DNA from: Antedon mediterranea
Taxonomy: Eukaryota > Echinodermata > Crinoidea > Comatulida > Antedonidae
DNA: 64,000 bases
Assembly (NCBI RefSeq): GCF_964355755.1
Contig: NC_092675.1
Span: 19,048,912 to 19,112,911 of the forward strand
Direction: 5' to 3'
Positions 47,016 through 58,000 of the stretch are shown one piece after another. Numbering within the stretch: position 1 is the first letter of the stretch; every line of letters starts with the position of its first letter. Under the pieces are notes generated by a model. That model saw only the letters and a list, made by a program, of their open reading frames with translations. It ran no database searches and had not been told where the DNA came from. A program made the translations under genes and the position numbers.

Positions 47016-48956
47016 CACCAGAAATATTCATTTGGATATATGTTCAAATTAAAGATTAGTTTAAAGGTTGTAAATTCTATAAGGTACATTTAAATATTAT
47101 ACTGTACACCATAATTATATATTCATTGGATTTACAGGCCTGTACACTTAGTCGTAAATGGATTAGTGAGAGGAGTGTCTTTTTAATGAAATAAAATCAA
47201 ATTGTATAAGCATAAAGTATTGTCATATCGTGCCATATTTGAATATGGCATATCAATTGTATAGGCTTATTGTATTGTCACATTTCTCAATTTGAATATG
47301 TACTCTAACACTTTATACTAACTGGTGCTATTAGTATTAAAATCAGCAATCAATGTCATTGTTATTACTGTACTAAAAAGCATTTTTCATTAGGAAATCA
47401 AAAGCTGGAGATAAGGTAAAACACGCTTATGATAAAATTCCAAAGTTGCTTTCAGATCAGAATGTTATTTTACAGAGTAATTGTGAATTATGACCCAATG
47501 GCATGGCATATCATTTTTTTCTGAGGTAAAGAACGTCCTAATTATGGCAAGGCTGCTACCCATAAATAGAGGGTTTCCTATAACTTGTAGGATGTTAAGC
47601 GTACACCTATAAATACTAATGTATATGTCAATGATTTAAAAATGCACATAACATGTGCCTTATTAATAATTTGGTTTGGGTACAATTCATCTTTAAAAGT
47701 TCTTTTTGGATAATTTTTGAATTTATTTTTATGTTACATTTGTTTTCAGAAGAGTATTGAAAGGTAACATTCTTGTTTATCGACCATTGTATTATAAATG
47801 TCGCCATGCAAAGTAATAATGTATAGTAATAATATTATAATCAGATAGTTTTTTTTATATATATATAATAATTAATAAAGCCTGGTTATATATATTTTTT
47901 TCTATAAATAATACATTATTGATTTGGCTGTTGCTACTTTATTTTTTAAATTACAAAAAGCTTAGTTGGTGCTAAATAAAGGGCAAAAGCTACCATTCTA
48001 AAAAAACTATGCAAATATATGTACATTGTATTAATTGTATAAAATATATACAAAATGTAAAATCTTTTGGTGCAAAGTAAGTTTGAAGATCGTTTTTTAA
48101 ACAGGTATTATTACAGAGGAACATCACTTAGACACCTACAGTATGACGGCTGATTAAGTGAATACATTACCGTAGTGAATTTGTCATACATGTATGATGT
48201 AGTCAACTCTCCTAATACAACTCTCTCTCTGAAAACCAAAAACTCTTTCAAAACTAGACTGTTTTTGTATTGAGGGCAAAAAGGTCCCAATTCTAAAACA
48301 CAATTAGTCCAGATATATTGGCCAGCCAGAGGGAGAGATAACTGTATCATATTCCCTTCCAATAAAAAGATCTAAGAATGCATATATTTTTTTGTAAGAT
48401 GAAAAAAAAATGTGGGTTTTTTGGTCAAACCAAAATGTAGTAAAAGATGAAAGGGATTTTTAAAAATTATGTCTTAAATATATATATTGTAGTAGTATAT
48501 TTATAGAGTTTATAGAATATAGTTTGTACTGTACAACCTGCAATCCAATGTATTAAATTGTATTTTGGACAAACTCTACTTGCTCTGATGAATGAGACAT
48601 AACACATTACTCCTTTTCAGACAACCATCTTGTATCATGTTCGGTGCCTAGTAACTTTGTAAAATATTAAGCCTTTACATGAATGGTTTGGGTTGATGAT
48701 GAATGTATTGTTAAATGGTATGGATTGAGGACTTTTGGCAGACTTGGCTTGCCATACTCTGGCCTTTTTTTCCCTGGTACTATACTTTTTCTGTTATTAT
48801 GTAATAATTTTCTTATAATGTGAATATTGGGACACAAAATGGTACGCTTCAAACAATAATTGACTGTTCTCAGGGCTTCTTGCTTTAAATTAATAAAAAG
48901 AAATTGGACACAAAAGAGTGTAATTGTTGATTCTTTGAATGATTACCTAGTGTTAA

Positions 48957-49076
48957 GCTTTGTCTACACTATTAAACAAAAAAAAAACATCCCAGTCTGA
49001 AGTCGGAGATGCTACCTCATCATGTGCCCATATGGACATGTCATATCACTACTATATTTGATAGTGTAGACAGAGC
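48957..49076. mobile_element. TTAA-family MITE with an inner insertion
   Basis: Ends gctttgtctacactatt / gatagtgtagacagagc, with ttaa at the left flank. A ~42-bp foreign stretch (aacatcccagtctgaagtc ... ctacctcatc) sits inside and is shared, inverted, with 36145-36190. Confidence 0.7.
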
Positions 49077-50386
49077 TTTACTCATAACTCATACACAAGA
49101 CACCAAATTAAGCTTAATACCCCATGTAGGGGGTCTGACTAGGTTTTTAATAATAATCATCTTAAATACACAAAATGATAAATCAATCTTGACTCATTAA
49201 ACATATAAACAAATTCTTTGATATTTCCGATTATTTAAAAAAAAAAAACACTGATTTTCCAGTTAATAAAATAACGATTTAAATCTTAAAACTTGCCCTA
49301 AACTCTTGATTCTAAATGTTGATTAGAATAACAAAGTCTAAAATCTGAATATTAAACACTATTTCCTTTACATAAAGATCTAATTTAAGCAGTAAACTCA
49401 ATTACTGTATGTTTTATAATGAAGTATATTGTAAAATTCTCAAACAAACTTATCACCCTAAACTACTATCTATATTACAGTTTCTTTTTAACAGAATATT
49501 TTTTCTACAAATAAATGTGATGCAAACGGGTTGATTATATTTATGAGATGATCTATACAAAACACAACAGACAAGTTAGAAGAATTTCATAATTGAACAC
49601 AAACAGTGCTTACAGCAAAACTTAAATATAAGTTCAGGTTAATACTTTTTAACTATAAAAAATGAATATCAAAAAGCACAATAAAGAAACGTTTAAGACT
49701 AGATAAAGAGTCTTCATCTTTTAGGCATTACATCCCTTCATAAAAAATGTGAAATAAACTATTAGTATGATCATGTACGACATTTTCTAATTTAGCTTCA
49801 CAGCTGCAACCTCTCCACTATTTCTTTTTGAACAAACATGCTTTTTAAAATCATTTTAGTTTAATATCTCTGCAAAATACATGTTAGCAGATGCATTAGT
49901 ATAATTTGTGCAATTTGCAACTTTACTTGGTAATTTAGTTGGTAAATCGCCAAAACTAAAAATGTACACAGAGGTTTTAAGTCTTTGATTATTATCAATT
50001 ATGATTAGGCAGCTGACTCATTTAATTAACACCTATACTATTTTTCTTTAAGAATAAAAAAATTAAAGTCATGTCAATACACTACCATACCAGTGATAAA
50101 TCAGTTATCAACATCACGTTTAATAATGTTATTATAGTAGTTAGGCCAGCATTTCTTGAGCTTTTATGTTGCTACAGGACCATTGACTCCTCCCCTCCTG
50201 CGGTTCACTAAGTAAGTGCCCACAACAGAACAAGCAGAGCCTAGCACTTAAAAGGCTCTCGATCACCAGTTATTTATACACATCTTGGTCGGTTGCTGGT
50301 ATCGTATCTTGGATAGGTTTGTTATTCCAGTTTGTTTTATCCAATCCACTCCGTTTTTTTAATCGTCCCTCGTTCTTCAGATCTGA

Positions 50387-53300
50387 TCATACAGAGTACT
50401 TGTGTTTCGCCATCGATCCTGTTTTCACTTTAGTATCTGCATGGGACTAAAGAAGAAGATAATTGTGTTTTATATCATGAAATTCAAATACAGTAAATTC
50501 ATCTCAGTATGTAATTGCAGTGTAAAAGTAGGAACAAATTTGAGAACTTATCTATCCTTTTGGGCGAGTGAAATTGCTTTTAAACACACTATGGTATAAA
50601 CAATAACAGTAAAACAGATCTTATCACATTAACTATGTGATAGGACTATTTTTTTATATTTTGTTTTTATCTTACCTCAAATCCAATTATTGCTCTTGGT
50701 GGTAAGTTAAGTCTACTTTTAAATTTCCGTCTAAAAGAAAAAAATTATATTTAATATTATTAATTGGTGATTATTTCAATTTGAAAGGCTAAGTCATTGT
50801 AAATTGTTTTCCCCTTTCATATTTGGCATATTTTCCTATGACTCAATTACAGCCAAAGGCAATTACAATTGACTTTTGTTCAATGATGCAATGAACCAAC
50901 ACCTATTGAAGATCAGCTGGAGGCACTAGAGAGTAGAGAGGAGGTAAATAATGAACTTACCCGACAGCCATTACGCTTTCCTCATTTTGTGAACCAGTCC
51001 ATATTGCTATCTTATATGCCTTGGGTCGTATATTAATAACACAACCGTTCACGTAATCACCTTGGTCTTCAAATGCTTCACCAACTAAGCACAATAACTA
51101 AAAACAGATAAAACAAAAAAGTATTACTATTACAGTAGAGGCCCAATTAAGGGAACACATTAATAGGAGTGTACCTTTGATATGGGGTATCCATAGTCTC
51201 AAAAACCCAAGCCTCACGTATTGACTGACTCCACTCTAGATGTTTGCGCTACATCAGCCACAATCAGAATATCCTTTATAAATGTAACGATCTATATAAT
51301 TTTGACGATGAAAAAAAAATATATCTCATATCTCCCCCTTCATTACGTAGATGTCACAATGATCTTATTTTTCTTTTTAAATGTCTTCATTCAATTTTTG
51401 ACTGCAACTTTATCTCCAATTTTCGGTATTCGTGTTCCCACCCATAATTTAAGAAACAACAATATCCTTTGTGTTCCCTTTAGTAGAGTCAATGTTCTTA
51501 AAAATGGTTACATCAGTAGGTTAAGTTTATGTTATAATAGTTCAGTCCAGGCCCATCCCTATATCGACATTTTAAATTCAAATCTTTATCTGTTTCGTCG
51601 TAATTTAATTGTTTCTGAGTTGTTGTAATTGTCTTTGTATCTGTTAAACCAAGCTGTAAGTGGCGGATTTGTTTCTGCTGTAATTGTTTCTGGTTTTAAA
51701 AATAAAATAAAATTTACAAAAATAAAAATATATTTCCATTTCACTTACCGTTTCTAGCCATAACTTATCTATATCAGAATTACGATTTCTTTTGTCAAAA
51801 TTCACAAGCCACCTTCCACCTGCTTTGTTTTGATCATCTTCCCACATTGGTTTCACTCCATCCTTTATTGAGAAGACAAAGAAAAAATATGCTAAAATAT
51901 ATGTCATGGGGGCATAGGGAATCACCACAGCACCATGATGCTTAAAACCCACACTAAACTTGTCACATAATGATGTGCTTTGTAGAAATAGTAGATGTAT
52001 TTGTTTTGCCCAAAGTTGTGAGTTTATGCTCAAAATGACAGGTACTGTATAGCGCCTCCTTGGTGCAAAACAACATCATTACCAACCACTATGCAAATTA
52101 GGACTATCATAAAACTTTCATGATCTTTTAAATGTTGTAGTTCAAATGCAAAAGAGTGTCATAGTTTACCTTGAATAATGAATAGTCACATCCTGTTACA
52201 AGTTTACTTGCAAGTTGTATATGATTGTATACCCTGTAATAAATAATATATGAAACTTGATTATTATACTGACATGTTAATCATGATTGTTACTGTATAG
52301 TTTCACACATGTATGCACAATATATTTAAAAATACTGTATAGCATGCTTTTTTACATCAAATTATGAAAGACATAAACGCTGCCTTCAGCTGTGGGTTTG
52401 ATCAATGAAATTATTCTCTACAGAAGGAGGTTTGATTTTGAACAGAATATTATTTGAAAACACCTTAATAATTTAGGGTTTTATAGCCTATAAACAATAT
52501 ATCATTAATCACAGTAAGATGTGCAGAGCAGTTAGTTCAGTCAAAAACATAATTAGTTAGAATAGAACAAAACCTTTACTGATACAATGTACAATGAAAC
52601 ATGCTATGAATCATGCAATGCTTCAAGTGACTTACGCCCAGAAGTCTTCAACCGTATCAAAGGTTGTTACAACTCTAAGATTATCAGCCCATGATTTTGT
52701 CTTGTCGTTTTTGAAGAACCATAGGGCCCATTTGTTTTCTAAAGGATGTTTGATTGCATGATCAGGGGTGACATCAATTTCTTGTTTAATCACTTCTTTT
52801 CCTTCTTTTGTTTCAGGAACCTCCTCTGCTTCATCCTTCTCCTTTATAAAAAAAAAAATATATAGTAAAAAATGACTGTCATCAGGGCTCGATTTAGTGC
52901 TAGCCCGGCGTACAATGGCTAGTAAAAACAGCTCCGGGCTACCTAAAGTATCTTCCTTTAAGCCCGGATGGCTAGTAGGTTGTGGGAACTCGAAATTGGG
53001 ACGAAATGACCTCATAAAAATAACTCCAGCATAAAAGACATGTCTTGGCAACATCAGCAAAAAAAAATCACTCGCGCGCTGCTGCTGGGGCCATAACAAG
53101 TGATGATGTAGGCGGAGCCTCTCATAATCAAACAAATTTCCCGAATTATGATTGGCCATTTATGTTTTTGTCACCCAGGTTATTGTGAAGTAGGCGGAGC
53201 TTCATTATCAGGTCAAACATGTCACAAAAATATGACCATAAATAACGAACTGTGATTGGCCAAATGTAGTAGAATTTTGCCAATGTTAAAAATAACTTGT

Positions 53301-54777
53301 CCAGTCTTGTCAGGCCAGGCCTGGTTGTCACAGACCAAAGCTAGTAGGGATATTTTGTAGGGCCGGGTGGCTGGCTCTATCCCTGTAGGTAGGCCATGGA
53401 GGCCATATTTTATAATATGCGTAGGAGGCCTAGATAGAACCAAAAGCCATCGTTTGGCATCGTGATGGCTGCTCAGCAGCTAGCTAGGCCTAGCTAGATA
53501 CTACCTAGGCTAGGGCCTAGTACCATTTTGGTACAGTAGGCCAGGGTGCTCCAATGCGATCTAGGCTAGGCTAGGCCTAGTAGGTAGGTCTATCCTAGCT
53601 ACCCTACTATAATAATAGGCTCTAGGCCTAGGCCTCTAGCCTAAGGTAGACAGAATCTAATTAGTTTTCTTGGCTAGGTTGAAGCCCAACAACAAAAAGA
53701 CCTCAATAAATCGATTCTGTGAATATGTTGAGCATGAAATAGACTATGCGTCGCAACGCAAAGTTAATTTTTATAATGTGAACCGGGATGTGAACAATAA
53801 AGAAATACAATTTTGTGTAATTTTTCATGTAATAATAGTTTAATACAGTTTGTATGTAAATGTGTAGCAATTCTCGAGCGTTTAGATTAGTGCGCCCTCT
53901 ATTGTACAAAATGCCTGAATTCATTTATATGGCGGCCCTGCTATCACGGTGCGATAATAAGAGTGGGCTAGTAAAATAATGTATGGGCTAGTGAAATCTA
54001 CAGTGAACTAGCCCAGTGGGCTAGCAATATGAAAAAGATAAATCGAGCCCTGGTCATATGTGTTATCAATTTCTGTATTTAAGATACCCTGTGGCTTTAA
54101 AATATAGTAATAGTTTTAATGGGAATTTTCCAATACTAAAGTTTTGACGATTTTTCCTAGCACATAAGACAATCTGGCCCTTAAAAACTGGACCCATTTT
54201 GTCTTTCTGGTCATAGGTCCGATCATTTGTTGCTCTGGTACACTACTGTGTAGTAGGCTAGATAAGAGATGTGTTATTATTATATTAAATATAGAAATAA
54301 AAATAAAATAAAAAATCAATATAAAATTTCTTAAAAAATTGTAAAAATGTACAACTCTTTATTTCTAAATAAAAATGGCATGCTTTTATTTATAAATTAG
54401 GTGCAGGATGCGATACCTAGTACATTAATCAGATATCTACATACATACAAACAATACAAAAACAAGAAAGTTGTTAGGCATAGTACTGCGTGGCAAAGTG
54501 TCTCTCTTGTCATACACACGCCACACACAGCACAGGTAGGATACTGCCTTCCCTCTCTCTGAAATGATGGACTCGATCTTCCTGATTTCTCGATGTTTAA
54601 ATTATCAGATTACTCTGACAAATCAACACAAAATTACGTAATTTTATTATACAAAAATGCTTTAATAAATGATTTATTATATTATATGCTTAATAATAAA
54701 AAAGTGAATTATTTTGCTTTTATAATCGACTTGATAATTACCTCTTTACGTATTTTGGTAACTTCTCCAGATGCCAT
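50387..54777 (-). CDS. EIF4E: Translation initiation factor 4E, 7 exons
   Basis: Minus-strand exons: 54777-54742, 52841-52636, 52233-52170, 51862-51749, 51097-50961, 50730-50676 and 50446-50387. Total is 672 nt, or 223 residues plus TGA (human 217). All junctions are GT-AG and in phase. The protein binds the mRNA 5' cap and, with eIF4G, recruits ribosomes in the cytoplasm. Cap-stacking residues are present: W63 (human W56) and W109-E110 (human W102-E103). W80, the eIF4G-side tryptophan (human W73) in TVEDFW, is present too. HPLENKWALWFFKND, PMWEDDQNKAGGRW and the end SHADTKVKTGSMAKHKYSV match class I eIF4E. The first exon has only 12 codons. Intron 1 (1.9 kb) holds a hAT-like element and intron 4 holds a LINE fragment. 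Confidence 0.97.
51160..51640 (+). pseudogene. LINE 3'-end fragment in EIF4E intron 4
   Basis: Two overlapping frames, shifted near 51430, give the usual jockey/CR1 tail: LRRCHNDLIFLFKCLHSIFD, then VPTHNLRNNNILCVPFSRVN, KNGYISRLSLCYN and LFRRNLIVSELL. The frameshift shows it is dead. It is antisense to EIF4E. Confidence 0.75.
52883..54052. mobile_element. ~1.17-kb hAT-like element in EIF4E intron 1
   Basis: Ends cagggctcgattta... / ...aaatcgagccctg, with subterminal ctagccc / gggctag words. The 5-bp duplication gtcat is present at 52878-52882 and 54053-54057. Ends starting CAGGG with a 5-bp duplication resemble a hAT subgroup. No transposase domain was recognised. The middle (53440-53640) is dense in 'ctaggcctag' words. 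Confidence 0.75.
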
Positions 54778-55053
54778 GTTCGATGAATGAGCAATGTTCC
54801 GATACCACGTGACACCGGTCAATAGCCTCTTATTTCCAGATGTATCATAAATCCCAGTAACACAAATGTTTGTTGCTGTACTTGGTAAAGTATTAAAAAC
54901 AGCAAGTTACTAAAATATATTTTTTATAACACACTGCAATACATCATCGTAGTTTTTATTGTTTAAAAATATCTACATTCCTTGTCTCATAATCTCCCAA
55001 ATTACAAACGTCTGGAGATCTTACAAAGGTCAGGGGTGAGATGACTACCACAA
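54778..55053. promoter_or_regulatory. Divergent EIF4E-DCTN4 promoter region
   Basis: Only 276 bp separate the two start codons, which point away from each other, so both 5' UTRs and promoters must share this interval (or use upstream non-coding exons). No TATA box is evident. The word cacgtg-like 'ccacgtgac' at 54806-54814 is a candidate E-box/USF-type site. Confidence 0.65.
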
Positions 55054-58000
55054 ATGAAAAAGATGGCAGACTTGCAGCAATATGAAAAGGTTCAAATCTT
55101 ATGTTCTTGCGGTATTCGTTCACCTATCACAAAACTTTACTTCTGCAAACATTGTATGAAACTAAGATGCAAACGATGTGTATCGCACGAGGTACTGTAT
55201 TTCATTATTTTATTAATGTACAGCGAGTATGCATCCGATTCTTGCTAGACTAGCCAGCCGTTACTTTTTTTAGCCAGTTTGTGACTGCTGAGTCAAGTGA
55301 GCCGGCAGCAGCAGCAGGAGCACAGGACAGTGAGGGTGGAACCGGTTGTGGGCGTGGCAATTTTCCACTGCTCTTCTCTGTCTGTGTTGTCTGCTCTAGC
55401 AGGTCATAGAATAATTCATCACTATATAATATAGGCCTAAATCTGAAATAAATTAGACAAAGACCAAGCTAATTTTTTTAATAAAATAAACTTTGTGTAG
55501 CCTAACTAGAGGCTAGGCCTACTACTAGCCTTAGTTAGGTAGGCTAGGCCTAGTATAGTATTAGTACACTACTATCCTGGCTATGTAGGCCTAGCCTACT
55601 GACACTATCTGTATTTATTTTCAGCATTACACTATTTTATTTTATTTTTTAGGGCTAGAGTAAATGTCAAATTATTTTGTGGCATTTTTCCAATCATAAT
55701 TTAAAAAATTTAATAATAAATATAGGCTATAATTTAGTATAATTATTATTTTTCATTTACATTTTTGACAATGATAAAGAGATGAGTAAAAAAAAATTAA
55801 AGACACCTTCCCTACAATTTGTGACGTTTTGTAAAAATAATACATATATATTACTTTAAAAACATTAAACCAGGTCATTCCTTGTCTTAAATGTACGTTT
55901 TATGGTAAATTATAATAAAAAGTGAGAAACAATGCACTACCCAAGTAGCTCGCGGTGACTGACCTCTCGTGGTCTCTAGGCTTAGTTTTGTAGGCCTAAC
56001 TGGTAAACATCGGTAACGTACGAACATCGTACGCTAGCTATATACCTAGCCTGACGTTGTATAGTTGCTGCATTAATTGTCTTTCTATTTTTGCCAGACT
56101 CCGTTAATACAAATTGGGGAAAACCCGGTATTTTCGCTGAAAAGTTAGGAGTCTTCCATTTATTTTGGCCTCACGATCAATCGAAAAGTGGGTGAATTAC
56201 AGAAGAAAAACGTAAAAGTTATAAGCTGCTTCTATATGGTAAGCATATGAGTAGGTCTGGTTATAAAGACACTGTACAAATTGTTTCTGATTTCTTTCAG
56301 GTCGATTCTCATTTTTGCCCAAATTGTCTTGAGAACATGCCATCTGCAGAGGCGAAGTTGAAGAAGAATAGGTTTGTTATATTCATAACTTTATATATTA
56401 ATATTAGATAGTTTATTTAATTTTTGGAACAGCCATCAAGCCAACATCGGGTACAACTCCAAACCTAGAACTAATAAATGATCTGTGAATAAATACAATG
56501 ATACACCTGGTGGCTACCAATTCCACTGACTTTTGGTGTACATACCTGATTACCACCTACAGGTAATTAGGATGTGCTGATGCTCATCAGCCCAAAAAAT
56601 TGTAGGCCTATATTAAAATAATACACCTAAATAAACTTTGGATTTGCATATATACCACCTAATTAGGATGTACTGATGCTCTTGGAAATATTTGCCCAAA
56701 AAATTGTAGGCCTATATTAAAATAATACATCTAAATTAACTTTGGATTTGCATATATTTACCATACCAGGTGCGCAAACTGCTTCGATTGTCCAAGCTGT
56801 TCTCATACACTGTCAACACGAGCGACCAGCGTTGCACAACCTGATGTTGAGGATCAAAAGAAGAGTACCACGAGAAAAGTATACTACTTGGCGTGTGGAT
56901 TCTGCCGATGGAGCTCTCGAGATATTGGAATGAAAGATAAGCAAGCAGGTAATATATGTTATAATTTTGATTTAATGTACAAAAACAAAGATTTGTAAAC
57001 TAAACTCATGTCATTTTCTTTATCTAATTAGCTAGTGGGCAGTGGGATGAAAAGGAGAATGCAAACACCACAAGGGTAAGTATTGTATAGTGCTTTTTTA
57101 GCTTGTTGATACTCGGCTACCAATCCCAGGATCCTGGGTTCAAATCCTGTCAGACGCCAATAAAGACTTTTGTAGAGCATCATGTGTATTAATGTTTGTT
57201 TTGTGAACAGGGTTGCCACCTTTAAGAATGAACTCACTTATGGCTACCCTTGCTATGTGCTCAGCTACCCTTGCTATGTGCTCAGCTACCCTTGCTATGT
57301 GCTCAGCTACCCTTGCTATGTGCTCAGCTACCCTAGCTATGTGCTCAGCTACCCTTGCTATGTGCTCAGCTACCCTTGCTATGTGCTCAGCTACCCTTGC
57401 AATGTGCTCAGCTACACTTGCTATGTGCTCAGCTACCCTAGCTATGTGCTCAGCTACCCTTGCTATGTGCTCAGCTACCCTTGCTATGTGCTCAGCTACC
57501 CTTGCAATGTGCTCAGCTACACTTGCTATGTGCTCAGCTACCCTTGCTATGTGCTCAGCTACCCTTGCTATGTGCTCAGCTACCCTTGCTATGTGCTCAG
57601 CTACCCTTGCTATGTGCTCAGCTACCCTTGCAATGTGCTCAGCTACCCTTGCTATGTGCTCAGCTACCCTTGCTATGTGCTCAGCTACCCTTGCTATGTG
57701 CTCAGCTACCCTTGCTATGTGCTTAAATGAAAATACAATAGAACAACAGCTAAACAATTATGTATACCATTCTCCCAATAATGAGCATTAGTATGAATTT
57801 TATTATTTATCAATATTTTATTTTTTTTTGTACCTATTTTGGATAATAATAATTAATATTTCCTCATCAGATTTCTGACCTGTTGGAATACTACAGACAG
57901 CTGTCTATCCGTGAAAAACAAGAACGTGAACGAAAAAGATTTACACGGCGACGTACTTATTTTAGTATGCCAGACAAGTCAGCAAGCAGTCGTACATCTC

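Larger units (their letters stand above)
45779..50386. other. Intergenic / 3' UTRs, MITEs only
   Basis: About 4.6 kb between two convergent genes, very AT-rich. It holds the half MITE at 46056-46146, an imperfect inverted repeat at 46837-47015 (gggcctttaacacc / ggtgtgaaagaccctca) and the MITE at 48957-49076. No gene could be supported. Confidence 0.55.

Noticed and set aside
46835-47059. 74-codon plus-strand frame
   Set aside because: It spans an imperfect inverted repeat typical of a MITE and shows no homology.
48111-48362. 83-codon minus-strand frame
   Set aside because: No recognisable domain, splice context or composition shift. It may be old repeat sequence but cannot be supported.
57140-57791. 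Frames of 182, 192 and 205 codons in the 21-bp repeat
   Set aside because: They are artefacts of a 21-bp tandem repeat inside a DCTN4 intron flanked by well-supported exons.
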